A stretch of 64,000 bases of DNA from an uncultured Alphaproteobacteria bacterium (GTDB lineage Bacteria > Pseudomonadota > Alphaproteobacteria > HIMB59 > GCA-002718135), in the NCBI GenBank assembly GCA_902616075.1, contig CACMRK010000001.1:1-64000 (forward strand). The letters run 5' to 3'. This document shows positions 1 to 11,556 of the stretch, piece after piece. Numbering within the stretch: the first letter of the stretch is position 1; the number at the start of each line of letters is the position of its first letter. The notes under the pieces were generated by a model. The model did no database searches, was not told where the DNA came from, and saw nothing but the letters and a program-made list of their open reading frames with translations. The translations under genes were made by a program, and so were the position numbers.

Positions 1-695
1 TTTCTATCAATTTTTAAAATATAGTTTTTGAATTCTAATTTTTCAATTTGTTTATTTTTATCTATACTAATTTTAAAACCATCAGATAATTGAAAATTAT
101 AGCCATTTATTTTATTAATTATATTACCTTTCTTAGCATATACAATATTTTCTTTATCATCAAAAAAACTTATAAAAATATCTTCATATTGATTATTATT
201 TTTGTTAAAATCTAAAATTGTAGTTTGATTTAAATTTATGAAATTAGAAAATGATATTTTATTAAAATTTAATGTATTTCTTAAATTATATTCTTTATCT
301 TTATATTGACCATAAATATTTGGGGCCAAATAAAAATTTAAAATAGAAAAGAAAATAATAACTATTAACGTAAAAAAAATTAACGTTACTTTAAAAGGTT
401 TTAATCCAAAACCAAAAGATAATATTGAAATTAATTCATTATCTCTATTTAATTTTATAAAACATAAAAGAAGACCAAAAATTAATATAAATGGTATTAT
501 AATGGTTATTATGTTTGGAACTAAATAAAACGATAATAAAATGATATCAATAACTTCAATATGTAAAAAATTAGTTACTGTAAAAAGTCTTGAAATTTGT
601 AAAAGCCATGCAATTGATAAAAAAATAAATAATATTAAAATAAAATATTTTGATATTTGAAAAAAAAGATATACGATTATTTTATCAACTCTCAT
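1..695 (-). CDS. LptF/LptG (YjgP/YjgQ) family LPS export permease, 3' part cut by window edge
   Basis: Open reading frame on the minus strand, not in the ORF track because it runs off the edge; starts MRVDKIIVYLFFQISKYFILILFIFLSIAWLLQISRLF...VPNIITIIIPFILIFGLLLCFIKLNRDNELISILSFGFGLKPF, typical of LptF/G N-termini. Confidence 0.8.
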   Translation of the reverse strand, partial: MRVDKIIVYLFFQISKYFILILFIFLSIAWLLQISRLFTVTNFLHIEVIDIILLSFYLVPNIITIIIPFILIFGLLLCFIKLNRDNELISILSFGFGLKPFKVTLIFFTLIVIIFFSILNFYLAPNIYGQYKDKEYNLRNTLNFNKISFSNFINLNQTTILDFNKNNNQYEDIFISFFDDKENIVYAKKGNIINKINGYNFQLSDGFKISIDKNKQIEKLEFKNYILKIDR

Positions 696-847
696 TTAAA
701 TTAATCCAATACTTGATATAAATGTAAGACAGTATTTATTAAACTTTATCATTTCATTAATTAAATTTTATATCAATTTTATCAAAATCTAGACAAAATC
801 AAATTACTAAATTAGAAGTTCATATAAATTTATTTAAAGGAGTTTAT

Positions 848-1267
848 ATGAATAGAACTTTTTCAATTATTAAGCCTGATGCTACCAAAAGAAATATTAC
901 TGGGGCTATAAATAAAATTATTGAGGAAAATAATCTGGTAATAATTGCACAAAAAAGAATAAAATTATCTAAAGACATAGCTGAAGGATTTTATGCAATT
1001 CACAAGGATAAATCTTTTTTTAATGATTTAATTGAATATATGACTTCTGGCCCTGTAATTGTACAAGTTCTAGAAGGAGAAAATGCTGTAGAAAAATATA
1101 GAGGGATTATGGGGGCAACAAATCCTGAAAATGCTGAAGATGGAACTATTAGAAAACTTTTTGCTTTAAACATTCAAGAAAACTCGGTTCATGGATCAGA
1201 TTCAGATACAAATTCAAAAATTGAAATAAATTACTTTTTTGATGAAAATGAAATAATTAATAACTAA
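848..1267 (+). CDS. ndk: Nucleoside diphosphate kinase
   Basis: [21 protein letters not shown]... and active-site region [15 protein letters not shown] ribosome-binding site upstream. Confidence 0.97.
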   Translation: MNRTFSIIKPDATKRNITGAINKIIEENNLVIIAQKRIKLSKDIAEGFYAIHKDKSFFNDLIEYMTSGPVIVQVLEGENAVEKYRGIMGATNPENAEDGTIRKLFALNIQENSVHGSDSDTNSKIEINYFFDENEIINN

Positions 1268-1388
1268 ATAAAGAAAAAATAATAACTAAAATCATTGCCA
1301 CAAATATTATTGTATAAATAGTTAATTTATTAAAAGTTTTCCATGTTTGCGCCTTATCTTTAGATATATTATCTTTATTATAATCCAT
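1257..1388 (-). CDS. Small aa3-type cytochrome c oxidase subunit IV-like protein (43 aa)
   Basis: Minus-strand small ORF missing from the track: [43 protein letters not shown] short polar N-terminus followed by W and a single TM helix resembles alphaproteobacterial small CoxIV (PF07835-like). Confidence 0.6.
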   Translation of the reverse strand: MDYNKDNISKDKAQTWKTFNKLTIYTIIFVAMILVIIFSLFSY

Positions 1389-1429
1389 AATTTAATAATA
1401 ATTAATATTGACAATATTGCAATAACATT

Positions 1430-2458
1430 ATGAGAAACGTATTTTTAATCTTTTTTATTACTATCTTTCATAGCAATTACGCTTATTCATATAATTTATT
1501 TGAAACATCATTTTATGATGTTGAATTTATATCTAAAAATATAGAAGATGAAAAAATATCTATTATCAACCAAATAAAAATCACAAGTCTTCAAAATATT
1601 TTAAAAAAAACACTAATTGAGCAAGATTATATTAATTTGAATAATGATTTAACAGAAGATTTTATAAATACTCTTATAAAAAATATTATTATTAATGAAG
1701 AAAAGATTATTAATAATCAATATAAATCAAAAATAAAAATTAATTATAATAAAAAAAAAATAATAGATTATTATAGATCAAAAAATATTTCTTATGTAGA
1801 TTATCTTCCAAACAAATTTTTATTAGTAATACTTGAAGATAATAAAATTGATAAAAATCTTTTCAATAAGAATAATATTTATTATAAATATCTTACCAAA
1901 AATCATGAAAATCATCATTTATTTAAAATTCCTAATTTAGATATCAATGATCGATTTATATTGTCAGCACAAGATATAATAAATAGAGATTATAAAAAAT
2001 TAAATAACTTTTTCCAAAAATATAATTCACAAGATAATATTATTATTATAGCAAAAAAAAATAATATCAAAATTGAATTTAATATTATTGTTAACTCTAA
2101 TCAAAAAATATTTGAAAAAAAATTAAATTATAATAACAATAATATCAAAACTTTTTTTGATATTTTAGAAAATGAGATTTTAAATATATGGAAGCAGCTA
2201 AATCAAATACAAAATCAAAATCTAAATTATCTTAATTGTAAAGTTAATTATTTTAATTTATTAGAGTTAAAAGAAATAAGAAAAAATTTAAGCAAAGTAT
2301 CAATTATTGATAAACTTAGTATAAAATCATTATCTCATAAAAATATTGAATACGAAATAAACTTTTATGGAGACTCGCAAATATTATTTAAAACTATGCA
2401 ATTAAATAATTTAAATATTCATTATAATAATAAAAAGTGCATTATTAGCTTAATATGA
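1430..2458 (+). CDS. DUF2066-like protein with signal peptide
   Basis: N-terminal signal peptide, then FETSFYDVEFISKNIEDEKISIINQIKITSLQNILKKTL; directly upstream of the hdaA-like gene, as is common in alphaproteobacteria. Confidence 0.6.
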   Translation: MRNVFLIFFITIFHSNYAYSYNLFETSFYDVEFISKNIEDEKISIINQIKITSLQNILKKTLIEQDYINLNNDLTEDFINTLIKNIIINEEKIINNQYKSKIKINYNKKKIIDYYRSKNISYVDYLPNKFLLVILEDNKIDKNLFNKNNIYYKYLTKNHENHHLFKIPNLDINDRFILSAQDIINRDYKKLNNFFQKYNSQDNIIIIAKKNNIKIEFNIIVNSNQKIFEKKLNYNNNNIKTFFDILENEILNIWKQLNQIQNQNLNYLNCKVNYFNLLELKEIRKNLSKVSIIDKLSIKSLSHKNIEYEINFYGDSQILFKTMQLNNLNIHYNNKKCIISLI

Positions 2459-3084
2459 TTAAACAAAAGAGTTTTAATTATAAATTTAAAAATGAGCACA
2501 ATGAAGATAATTTTTTTGTAAATAAAACTAATTTCTATGCTTTTGATTCTTTAATTAATAATAATTCAAGATTTTCATTTTTGTATGGACCAAAAAAATC
2601 GGGAAAATCATATTTATCTCAAATATGGTTAAAAAAAAATCATGCAATTAAATATAGTAGCAATAATTATCAATTTCCTATTTATGGAAAAAATAATATT
2701 CTAATTGATGATTTTTTAACTTTCGATGAAGAGAAAATATTTCATATTGTAAATAATTGTCTTTTAAATAAAATAAAAATTTTGATAACTTCACAAAAAA
2801 AATTAAATGAAATTCAATTTAATTTTATTGATTTATCTTCTCGTTTAAAAACATTTTCTAATTTAGAAATATATCAACCAAATGATGAGATGCTTTTAGC
2901 TATTTTAACAAAATTGCTAATAGATAAGCAATTTATTATACATTCTAATGATATTTTTGATTATATTTTAAGAAGAGTAGATAGAAGTTACCAAGGCATT
3001 TATGAAATTGTAAATAAATTAGATATGCTATCACTTGAAAAAAAAAGGCAATTAACAATACCATTAATAAAAGAAATACTGTAG
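2455..3084 (+). CDS. hdaA: DnaA-related Hda/HdaA-like ATPase
   Basis: [17 protein letters not shown] Walker A-like motif; [25 protein letters not shown] DnaA-like sensor region; small AAA domain without the DNA-binding domain. Confidence 0.8.
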   Translation: MIKQKSFNYKFKNEHNEDNFFVNKTNFYAFDSLINNNSRFSFLYGPKKSGKSYLSQIWLKKNHAIKYSSNNYQFPIYGKNNILIDDFLTFDEEKIFHIVNNCLLNKIKILITSQKKLNEIQFNFIDLSSRLKTFSNLEIYQPNDEMLLAILTKLLIDKQFIIHSNDIFDYILRRVDRSYQGIYEIVNKLDMLSLEKKRQLTIPLIKEIL

Positions 3085-3095
3085 ATGGCATCAGA

Positions 3096-4862
3096 ATGAA
3101 TAAATATCGCTCACATTTATGTTCAGACTTATCTATAAATAATTTAGGCGAAAAAGTCACTTTATCAGGATGGGCAGATACGATTAGAGATCATGGTAAT
3201 TTATTATTTATTGATTTGAGAGATAATTATGGAATTACACAGTGTGTTATTGACGGAACTCACTTTTTATTTGAAGAAATAAGTAAATTAAGTAATGAAA
3301 GTATTTTAACAGTTAGAGGAGAAGTTGTTAAAAGATCTGATGAGACAATTAATAAAAATCTTCAAACAGGTGAAATTGAAATAAAGATTCAAGATTACGA
3401 AATTTTATCTAAATCTGAAATTCTTCCCTTACCTGTTAATTCTGATATCGAATACGGAGAAGAAATAAGATTAAAATATAGATTTTTAGATTTAAGAAGA
3501 AACAAACTACACAAAAACATTATATTAAGAAGTAAAATAATATCGGACATTAGAAAGAAAATGATAGAGAGAAATTTTGTTGAATTTCAAACCCCGATCC
3601 TTACTTCATCATCTCCAGAAGGTGCAAGAGATTATTTAGTCCCTTCTAGAATTCATCAGGGTAAATTTTATGCTCTTCCTCAAGCACCTCAGCAATTTAA
3701 ACAATTATTAATGATTGCTGGTTTTGATAAATATTTTCAAATTGCGCCATGTTTTAGAGACGAAGACAGTAGAGCAGATCGTTCTCCAGGTGAATTCTAC
3801 CAATTAGACTTTGAAATGAGTTTTGTGACACAGGAAGATGTATTTGAAGCTATAGAACCGGTTTTATTTGAAATATTTGATGAAAATAAGAAAAATAATG
3901 AAATTAAGGTAAGTCCGTTTCCATTTAGGAGAATACCTTATAATGAGTCGATGGAAGTTTACGGTTCTGATAAGCCTGATTTACGAAATCCACTTGTCAT
4001 AGATGATTATACAAATGTGTTTAAAGGTTCAAATTTTAAAATATTCAGTAATCAAATAGAAAAAGGATCAGTTGTTAAGGGGATAATTGTTAAAAATACT
4101 GGCGATTTACCTAGAAGTTTCTTTGATAAATTAAATAATTGGGCAAGAGAAGAGGGTGCAGCTGGATTAGGCTATATTTCATTTTCAGAAAATAGTTTCA
4201 AAGGTCCTATTGCAAAGAATTTGAATGAAGATCAATTATTATTATTAAAACTTGAAGAAAATGACTCAATATTTTTCATATGTGATAAATTAAAAGAGGC
4301 CCAATTATTTTCTGGTAAAGTAAGAGAAAAAATTTGTAGTGATTTAAATTTACTTAATGAAAATTCTTTTGAATTTTGTTGGATAGTTGATTTTCCAATG
4401 TATGAAATTGATGAAAAAACAAATAAAATACAATTTAGTCATAATCCTTTTTCAATGCCTCAAGGTGAGATGGAAGCTTTAGAAAAAAAAGATCCTCTTG
4501 ATATAAAAGCCTATCAATATGATATTGTATGTAATGGTGTAGAGTTATCTTCTGGCGCAATTAGAAATCATAAACCAGAAATTATGTATAAAGCCTTTGA
4601 TATAGCTGGGTATTCGAAAAAAGATTTAGAGGATAAATTTTCAGGAATGCTTAATGCTCTCAAGTTTGGGGCACCTCCTCACGGAGGTAGTGCGCCAGGT
4701 ATTGATAGAATTGTTATGTTACTTGCTGACGAGCCAAACATTAGAGAAGTAATAGCATTTCCAATGAATCAACAAGCTATGGATTTAATGATGGATGCAC
4801 CAGCAAGTATCGATAAAGAAAGATTAGAAGAATTAGGTATTAAATTAATAGATAAAAATTAA
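3096..4862 (+). CDS. aspS: Aspartyl-tRNA synthetase
   Basis: Class II aaRS motifs: [70 protein letters not shown]. Confidence 0.98.
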   Translation: MNKYRSHLCSDLSINNLGEKVTLSGWADTIRDHGNLLFIDLRDNYGITQCVIDGTHFLFEEISKLSNESILTVRGEVVKRSDETINKNLQTGEIEIKIQDYEILSKSEILPLPVNSDIEYGEEIRLKYRFLDLRRNKLHKNIILRSKIISDIRKKMIERNFVEFQTPILTSSSPEGARDYLVPSRIHQGKFYALPQAPQQFKQLLMIAGFDKYFQIAPCFRDEDSRADRSPGEFYQLDFEMSFVTQEDVFEAIEPVLFEIFDENKKNNEIKVSPFPFRRIPYNESMEVYGSDKPDLRNPLVIDDYTNVFKGSNFKIFSNQIEKGSVVKGIIVKNTGDLPRSFFDKLNNWAREEGAAGLGYISFSENSFKGPIAKNLNEDQLLLLKLEENDSIFFICDKLKEAQLFSGKVREKICSDLNLLNENSFEFCWIVDFPMYEIDEKTNKIQFSHNPFSMPQGEMEALEKKDPLDIKAYQYDIVCNGVELSSGAIRNHKPEIMYKAFDIAGYSKKDLEDKFSGMLNALKFGAPPHGGSAPGIDRIVMLLADEPNIREVIAFPMNQQAMDLMMDAPASIDKERLEELGIKLIDKN

Positions 4863-5738
4863 TCCCGTTCCAAAAATCGCAATAATTGTTCCCACCCATG
4901 CACCAAAAGAAGGGATTTTTTTTGTTAATATCCACAAAAGAAATAATATCATTATTGGACTAGTTGAAGATAAAGTTGCAACAATACCTGCATCAGCTTT
5001 TTGTAATGCGATTAAAAGTAAACTCATACCTAAGGCCATTCCTAAAAAGCCACTAAGAATTGATTGGTAAATAATTTTAGCTGTAAGATTAACTTTTGTA
5101 TTAAAAACCTCATAATTTAAAAAAAATGTAAATGATAAAAAAATACATGAAATAGTAGTCCTAATTGCTGCTGAAGCTATTGGATCTGCTCCATCTGATA
5201 ATATAGGTTTCATCATAACCAATCCAATTGCTTGGCATAAAGCGGCACCAATGGATAAAATAATTCCTATATAAAGTGAACCTTCTACTTTTTCCCATCT
5301 ATGCTTAGATCCTTTTTTATCTCCATAGGAAATTGCAAAAACGACACCAAAAAAAACAACAAAACATCCAATAATACTAATAGTTGAAGCAAGTTCATTT
5401 AGAAAAAAAATATTAATTACTACAGTAAAAGGAGCAGCTAATGAAAACAAAATATTATTTCTTCTTGGCCCAATTTTTTGCAAAGCAATAAACAATAAAG
5501 TATCACCTAAAAATATACCTACAATTCCTGAAATAATAATAATAGTTAAGTAATCAATACTAATTGTATTCCAAGTATTTATATAAAATGTGTATGTAAT
5601 TAACATTATTGATACAAAAAATAATCTAAGACGATTAAAGGCTAAACCTCCAATAGTTCTTGTAACATCTGCTGATACTAAAGATGCTATTGCCCAACAA
5701 AGTGCAGCAGCAATCGCAATAAAGTAATAATAGATCAT
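4845..5738 (-). CDS. EamA/DMT-family transporter
   Basis: About ten hydrophobic segments in two repeats; [40 protein letters not shown]. Confidence 0.85.
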   Translation of the reverse strand: MIYYYFIAIAAALCWAIASLVSADVTRTIGGLAFNRLRLFFVSIMLITYTFYINTWNTISIDYLTIIIISGIVGIFLGDTLLFIALQKIGPRRNNILFSLAAPFTVVINIFFLNELASTISIIGCFVVFFGVVFAISYGDKKGSKHRWEKVEGSLYIGIILSIGAALCQAIGLVMMKPILSDGADPIASAAIRTTISCIFLSFTFFLNYEVFNTKVNLTAKIIYQSILSGFLGMALGMSLLLIALQKADAGIVATLSSTSPIMILFLLWILTKKIPSFGAWVGTIIAIFGTGLIFIY

Positions 5739-5746
5739 ATTATTTA

Positions 5747-5935
5747 TTAAAATAAACTTAAAATAAATTTAATAGGTATTGATAAATACTCACCTAAGAG
5801 ATGTTCTTGTAATGCAAATCTTTTAATTAATCCTGTAGCTCTTAATATTGCATATATTACTAAAGCCCATAAATAAATTCCAAAAACAAAATTTATGTAT
5901 GATATTATTTTTTTAAATTTGTTATAATAATTCAT
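5747..5935 (-). CDS. Small hypothetical membrane protein (62 aa)
   Basis: ORF with a TM segment (YINFVFGIYLWALVIYAIL) immediately upstream of the DMT gene on the same strand. Confidence 0.45.
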   Translation of the reverse strand: MNYYNKFKKIISYINFVFGIYLWALVIYAILRATGLIKRFALQEHLLGEYLSIPIKFILSLF

Positions 5936-6553
5936 ATGAAACCTAAATATTGGAATAAAGGTAAGATTTATCTATCAAATAAAGATAAAGTTTTGAAGAA
6001 ATTAATTCAAACTTATAGGAATGAATATTTAAATCTAAATTCTAATTATTTTCATTCATTAATTAATTCAATAATTGGTCAACAAATATCAGTATCTGCA
6101 GCTGATTCGATGAAAACTAAATTTTTTAAACTTAAAAGAAATATAACACCACAAACTGTATCAAAATTACGTACTACAGATTTACGAAAATGCGGTCTAT
6201 CAAGACAAAAAATTTTGTATATTAGAAATATTTCTAAATTTTTTTTACAAAACAAGAAATTCATAAAAAATATAAATAAATTTTCTGAAGAAGAAATTTA
6301 TAATAATTTAATTGAAATAAAAGGAGTAGGTAATTGGACTATTCACATGTTTTTAATGTTTAGTTATGGAAGTTCAAATATTTTTCCAACAGGTGATTTA
6401 GGTTTTTTAAAAGCCATTTCAAAACTTTATAAGGTTCAACTTCCTATAAGTGAAAGAAAACTTAAATTGCTTTATAAAAAATGGAGTCCATATAGTTCAC
6501 AAGCCACATGGTATTTATGGAGATCATTAGACCCCATTCCAGTCAATTATTAA
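5936..6553 (+). CDS. alkA: DNA-3-methyladenine glycosylase II (HhH-GPD family)
   Basis: FHSLINSIIGQQISVSAADSM and helix-hairpin-helix/catalytic region IKGVGNWTIHMFLMFSYGSSNIFPTGDLG. Confidence 0.92.
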   Translation: MKPKYWNKGKIYLSNKDKVLKKLIQTYRNEYLNLNSNYFHSLINSIIGQQISVSAADSMKTKFFKLKRNITPQTVSKLRTTDLRKCGLSRQKILYIRNISKFFLQNKKFIKNINKFSEEEIYNNLIEIKGVGNWTIHMFLMFSYGSSNIFPTGDLGFLKAISKLYKVQLPISERKLKLLYKKWSPYSSQATWYLWRSLDPIPVNY

Positions 6554-7985
6554 TATTTGCTCCTTGCTCAATCCAAACTTTTAATATCTCTCTTTCATTT
6601 TTTGTAATACCAGTAAGATTATTCGGAGGCATAATTTCAGCATCAATAGCCTGAGCTTTGATTAATTTTATATTATTTACAATATCTTGAGCCGTGTCAT
6701 ATACAACTCCTTTTGGCGCGGCTTCAATACCTTCAAAAGTTGGGTATTTGGCATGACATGTTCCACATCTGTATTTAATTATATTTTGTACTTCATTGAA
6801 ACTGACTAATTCTAAAGAAAGAGATGCATTTGCATCTTTTTTTTCAAATATTGAAAGACTACTTAAAGTCATTAAAAAAAACATTATTAAACCAGCTGAT
6901 GGTAAAATCCAAAATTTATATTGTTTTTTATTTCTTAAATTAAAGTAATGGCGAGTTAAAATGCCAGCTATCGATATAACAGCTAAAATTAACCAATTAT
7001 TTACTGCCCCATACGTAAAAGAAAAATGTGAGCTAATCATGATAAATAAAACAGGTAGTGTAAAATAATTATTATGTATTGATCTGTTTTTTGCTTCTAA
7101 TGAAAGATTTAAATTTGGCTTTTGTTTGTTTTCAGCTGATGAAACAAGATTTCTTTGTGCAGGAATAATTACTCTAAAAACATTAGCCGCCATAATGGTG
7201 CCAATAATTGCTCCAACATGTATGTATGCAGCTCTCGATCCATAAATTTGAGTCAAAAAATAACTTAATAATACAAATAATAAAACACCAGTTGCAATCA
7301 AGGTTTGTTCATTATCTTTTAAAACATTTTTACAAAGATAATCATATAGAAGCCAAGATCCTATAAGTAAGAATATAGATATTATTATTGCTTGAAGGGG
7401 AGTTAATATAATACCGCTTGCTCCCAACATCATAGAGCTTGCATTTAAGTAATAAACTAAAATAAGTAGCACAAAACCACTTATCCAAGTTGCATACGCC
7501 TCCCATTTAAACCAATGAAGAACTTTTGGAAGTTTTTTAGGAGGTCCTTTTAATTTTTCAATTCTATAAAAACCACCTGAATGAACTGACCATAAATAAC
7601 CATCAAGGTGTTTAAAATCAGGATCATCTCTTTCCAGTCTACTATCTAGCCAATTAAAATAAAATGATGTTCCAATCCATGCTACACCAACAATTATATG
7701 AACCCATCTAATAATTAAATGTAACCACTCAGAATATACCGCAAATAAAGTTTCTGTTGGAACTCCTAAATTATAAAAAGCTGCAGTAAAAGCTATAACT
7801 ATTGTAGTTGCAATTACAATATAAAGCCTTTGTTCTTTAGATTTTAAACCTGAAAATGCCCCAAGGATAAAAAATAATAATAATCCCAATAATGCTGATG
7901 CTGGTAGTGACAAAAGTAAATTATGAAAAAAGGTTTGGAAGTCATAAGATTGAACTGGTGCAACAATTTTAAGAAACAATTCCAT
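6543..7985 (-). CDS. puuD: Membrane urate hydroxylase with C-terminal cytochrome c domain (PuuD type)
   Basis: N-terminal Urate_ox_N-like membrane domain (IIRWVHIIVGVAWIGTSFYFNWLDSRL), C-terminal haem motif CGTCH and MPP; located in the purine catabolism cluster. Confidence 0.93.
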   Translation of the reverse strand: MELFLKIVAPVQSYDFQTFFHNLLLSLPASALLGLLLFFILGAFSGLKSKEQRLYIVIATTIVIAFTAAFYNLGVPTETLFAVYSEWLHLIIRWVHIIVGVAWIGTSFYFNWLDSRLERDDPDFKHLDGYLWSVHSGGFYRIEKLKGPPKKLPKVLHWFKWEAYATWISGFVLLILVYYLNASSMMLGASGIILTPLQAIIISIFLLIGSWLLYDYLCKNVLKDNEQTLIATGVLLFVLLSYFLTQIYGSRAAYIHVGAIIGTIMAANVFRVIIPAQRNLVSSAENKQKPNLNLSLEAKNRSIHNNYFTLPVLFIMISSHFSFTYGAVNNWLILAVISIAGILTRHYFNLRNKKQYKFWILPSAGLIMFFLMTLSSLSIFEKKDANASLSLELVSFNEVQNIIKYRCGTCHAKYPTFEGIEAAPKGVVYDTAQDIVNNIKLIKAQAIDAEIMPPNNLTGITKNEREILKVWIEQGANINN

Positions 7986-7986
7986 A

Positions 7987-8454
7987 TTAATATCTTATTT
8001 TATTTTCTTCTTTTTCCCAAATATTAAATGCTTTTATTGCTTCATCACGTGATAATTGACTAATAGGGATTTTTCTCTCTTTTATTTCTAGTGATAGTTC
8101 ATCATAAATAAATTTGTCATCAAATTTAATTTTTGCAGCATCTTCTCTAGAATTACCATAAAATACTTTGTCTATATGTGACCAATATATCGCACTCAAG
8201 CACATAGGACATGGTTCACAACTGGAATACAATTCACAACCTTTTAAGTTAAAGGTATTTAATTTTTGACATGCATTTCTAATAGCAACAATTTCAGCAT
8301 GCGCAGTAGGATCATTGTTAAATGTTACTCTGTTTACTCCTTCTGCAATAATTTCATTTTCTTTTACAATAACACACCCAAAAGGACCTCCATTATTTTT
8401 GATATTATCAATTGATAGTAAAATAGCTCTTTTCATAAAATCTATGTTTGTCAT
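7987..8454 (-). CDS. guaD: Guanine deaminase (CDA superfamily, B. subtilis GuaD type)
   Basis: NDPTAHAEIVAIRNAC...CELYSSCEPCPMCLSAIYWS...FDDKFIYDELSLEIKERKIPISQL. Confidence 0.88.
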   Translation of the reverse strand: MTNIDFMKRAILLSIDNIKNNGGPFGCVIVKENEIIAEGVNRVTFNNDPTAHAEIVAIRNACQKLNTFNLKGCELYSSCEPCPMCLSAIYWSHIDKVFYGNSREDAAKIKFDDKFIYDELSLEIKERKIPISQLSRDEAIKAFNIWEKEENKIRY

Positions 8455-9281
8455 ATAACTTTTTTAATTTTATTATTTGATAAATGTTTTAAGCTATTTT
8501 TTATTGATATTATTCTTGTAATTATTGAGAAAGCTATTTCATTCGGATCTTTTGAATTACCAATATCAATTCCGATAGGACACTCAATTTTCTCAACTAT
8601 TGATTTATTATGACCATTATCAATCAATCTTTTATAAAACCTTTTTTTCTTTGTAAGAGATCCAATTAAACCAACAAAAGTATTACTTTTTTTCAAAATT
8701 TCATTTAATATTTTTAAGTCATAATCATGACTGTGAGTTAAGACTATAAAATAAGAATTATCTTCTAGTTTTGATACAATCTCCCAAGGTTTTTTCGAAA
8801 GTAAATAATTTACATCTTTGATATTTGTCATTTTTAAATAATCTTCTCTTGAATCAATTATAAAAGTATTAAAATTAATATTTTCTAATTTAGAAATTAA
8901 CGCTTGACCAATATGTCCTGATCCAAAGATATATAAGTTAGGTTTAATATTATTAACAACATATTCATTTTTTAGTGCATCTTTGGAATTATTATGTAAG
9001 CTTAATTTAACTTGTACGTATCCACCACAACATTGTCCAATTCCTGGCCCAAGTGGAATATTCATTACTTTATTTGCTATATTATTATCAATTAATCTTC
9101 TCGCTTCATCGATAACTAAATATTCTAAGTTTCCGCCACCGATAGTTCCAAAGATAGTATCAGTTGAGATTAATATAATATCATCTAAACTATTGGGCGA
9201 TGATCCTTTAACTTCAATAATTTTAGCCTTAACTATTTTACTATTAAAATTTATATTTTTACTTAATTTTTTAAGATACAT
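8451..9281 (-). CDS. xdhC: Xanthine dehydrogenase accessory protein XdhC
   Basis: GSSPNSLDDIILISTDTIFGTIGGGNLEYLVIDEAR and Rossmann segment LYIFGSGHIGQALISKL; C-terminal GLIGSLTKKKRFYKRL. Confidence 0.93.
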   Translation of the reverse strand: MYLKKLSKNINFNSKIVKAKIIEVKGSSPNSLDDIILISTDTIFGTIGGGNLEYLVIDEARRLIDNNIANKVMNIPLGPGIGQCCGGYVQVKLSLHNNSKDALKNEYVVNNIKPNLYIFGSGHIGQALISKLENINFNTFIIDSREDYLKMTNIKDVNYLLSKKPWEIVSKLEDNSYFIVLTHSHDYDLKILNEILKKSNTFVGLIGSLTKKKRFYKRLIDNGHNKSIVEKIECPIGIDIGNSKDPNEIAFSIITRIISIKNSLKHLSNNKIKKVI

Positions 9282-9282
9282 T

Positions 9283-11556
9283 TTAATGCAAACTTTTTAA
9301 TATATTTTCAGCAGTAGCAGGTGCAATTAAATTTTCAGAATTTTTTCCTTTATTGGCATTATATACTGCGTCCTTTAATGCAATAAAACTTGAAATTGCT
9401 AACATAAATGGTGGCTCTCCAACAGCTTTAGAGCGATTAATAACATTTTCTTTATTAAAACCACGATCATAAATTTCGACATTAAATTTAAATGGTGTCT
9501 CACCTGCAGTTGGTATTTTGTAAGTAGAAGGACTATGAGTTGCTAGAACTCCATTTGATTTCCAAGATACCTCTTCAGTTGTAAGCCAACCTAATCCTTG
9601 AATATAACCACCCTCAATTTGCCCCTTATCAATTCTCTTATTAATAGAATTGCCAACATCATGAATTATATCTACTTGAAGAATTTTATTTTCGCCCGTT
9701 AATTTATCAATGATTACTTCTGTTACCGCTGCTCCATAAGTAAAATATAAGAATGGTCTTCCTTGAAGTGTTTTTGTATTAACATTAATTTTGTCAGTTT
9801 TATAGAAACCTGAAGATGACAATGGAATTCTATTTAAGTAAGCAGTATTTATCAATTCTTTAAAAGATATTTTTCTTTTATCAAAATAAACAAAATTATT
9901 TTCATATTTTATTTTGCTATTTGTTTTAAAATAATCATAGATAAATTCATTTAGACCTGATTTAATATTATTTATAGCATTAACAATTGCTGCTCCATTT
10001 ATATCAGTTGTAGCTGATGCTGCACTTGCTGATGTGTTAGGTACTTTTTCAGTATCCGTTGAAGAGATTTTTATATGTTCGTAATTAAGGCCAAATTCAT
10101 TTGAAGCCACTAAAGCAAGTTTTGTCATTAATCCTTGACCCATTTCAATTCCTCCATGATTTAAATGAATGGATCCATCAGTATAGATATGAACCAAGGC
10201 ACCACCTTGGTTTAAATGAGTAGTTGTAAATGATATTCCAAACTTTACAGGTGTTATTGCTATTCCTTTTTTTAGAACTTTATTTTTTTTATTAAAATTA
10301 TCAATTTCTACCTTTCTTTTTTTGTAATTAGATTTTTTAATTAGTTTATTAAAAATATCTTCAATCACATTATCAGTAATTCTCATCCCATAATGAGTAG
10401 TATTTTTAATTTTATCTTTATAAAAATTAATTTTTCTTATTTCACTTGCTTCTCGATTTAATTTTTGAGCAATGTTTTCAATTATATTTTCAATACAAAA
10501 CATTCCTTGAGGCCCACCAAATCCACGAAAAGCTGTATTAGAAACTGTATTTGTTTTACATCTATACGAATTAATTTCTATATTTGGTAAGAAGTAGGCA
10601 TTATCTATATGATAGATGGCTCTATCATTTATAGCTCCTGATAAATCTGGAGAGATCCCGCATCTCGATGCCATCATTATTTTTAGAGCAAGTATTTCAC
10701 CACTATTATTAAAACCTACCTCATAATCAAATAAAAAATCATGCCTTTTTCCAGTCATGATCATATCATCATCTCTATCGACTCTTAACTTTACTGGTTT
10801 AGATAACTTTTTTGCTGCAATGCTTGTAATGGCTGCAAACAAAAAAGATTGTGTTTCTTTTCCTCCAAAACCACCACCAATTCTTCTTACTATCACATGG
10901 ATACTATTGTAATTTTGTTTAAGAACTTTACCGATAATTTGCTGTGTTTCTGATGGATGTTGTGTTGAAGAATAAACTAAAAAATTATTATCTTCTTGTG
11001 GAATAGTCATTGCAATTTGACCTTCTAAATAAAAATGATCTTGACCCCCTGAATACAATTTACCTTTTAGAATGTTGTCAGATTTTTTAAACCCATCTTT
11101 TATATTTCCTCTAGTTAGATTCTTTGATTTTAAAACAAATGATTTTTTCTTTAATGCTTCTTCAATTGAAACGATCGGTTTAGATATTTTTAAGTCTATT
11201 TTTACTTTTAATGCAGCTTTTTTTGCTAAATTATTGGTCTTTGCTATAACTGCAAAAATTGGTTGTCCATAATATTCAATATTTTTTGAAGTAAATATTT
11301 TATCTCCTTTAAATATTGGCCCAACATCATTTATACCTTCAATATCTTTTTCGGTAATAATGTCTACTACACCTTCTGAAGATAAAACATCTTTATAATC
11401 AATTTTTTTTATTACTCCTTTACTGCAATTACTGTATCCAATTACTGCGTGAAGTAAATTTTTAGGCTCTGATATATCATCAGTATAAATTGCTTTTCCA
11501 GTAACATGTTTTACTGCACTTTCATGCTCAATATTTTTTGTAAATATTTTATCCAT
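9283..11556 (-). CDS. xdhB: Xanthine dehydrogenase, molybdopterin-binding large subunit
   Basis: SAVKHVTGKAIYTDDI, GQDHFYLEGQIAM, RRIGGGFGGKETQ, FRGFGGPQGMFCIE, GGIEMGQGLMTK. Confidence 0.96.
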   Translation of the reverse strand: MDKIFTKNIEHESAVKHVTGKAIYTDDISEPKNLLHAVIGYSNCSKGVIKKIDYKDVLSSEGVVDIITEKDIEGINDVGPIFKGDKIFTSKNIEYYGQPIFAVIAKTNNLAKKAALKVKIDLKISKPIVSIEEALKKKSFVLKSKNLTRGNIKDGFKKSDNILKGKLYSGGQDHFYLEGQIAMTIPQEDNNFLVYSSTQHPSETQQIIGKVLKQNYNSIHVIVRRIGGGFGGKETQSFLFAAITSIAAKKLSKPVKLRVDRDDDMIMTGKRHDFLFDYEVGFNNSGEILALKIMMASRCGISPDLSGAINDRAIYHIDNAYFLPNIEINSYRCKTNTVSNTAFRGFGGPQGMFCIENIIENIAQKLNREASEIRKINFYKDKIKNTTHYGMRITDNVIEDIFNKLIKKSNYKKRKVEIDNFNKKNKVLKKGIAITPVKFGISFTTTHLNQGGALVHIYTDGSIHLNHGGIEMGQGLMTKLALVASNEFGLNYEHIKISSTDTEKVPNTSASAASATTDINGAAIVNAINNIKSGLNEFIYDYFKTNSKIKYENNFVYFDKRKISFKELINTAYLNRIPLSSSGFYKTDKINVNTKTLQGRPFLYFTYGAAVTEVIIDKLTGENKILQVDIIHDVGNSINKRIDKGQIEGGYIQGLGWLTTEEVSWKSNGVLATHSPSTYKIPTAGETPFKFNVEIYDRGFNKENVINRSKAVGEPPFMLAISSFIALKDAVYNANKGKNSENLIAPATAENILKSLH

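Noticed and set aside
2945-3160. 71-aa minus ORF over the hdaA/aspS junction
   Set aside because: Antisense to two well supported genes; no motif.
8983-9300. 105-aa plus ORF antisense to xdhC
   Set aside because: Antisense of a confidently identified gene, no family resemblance.
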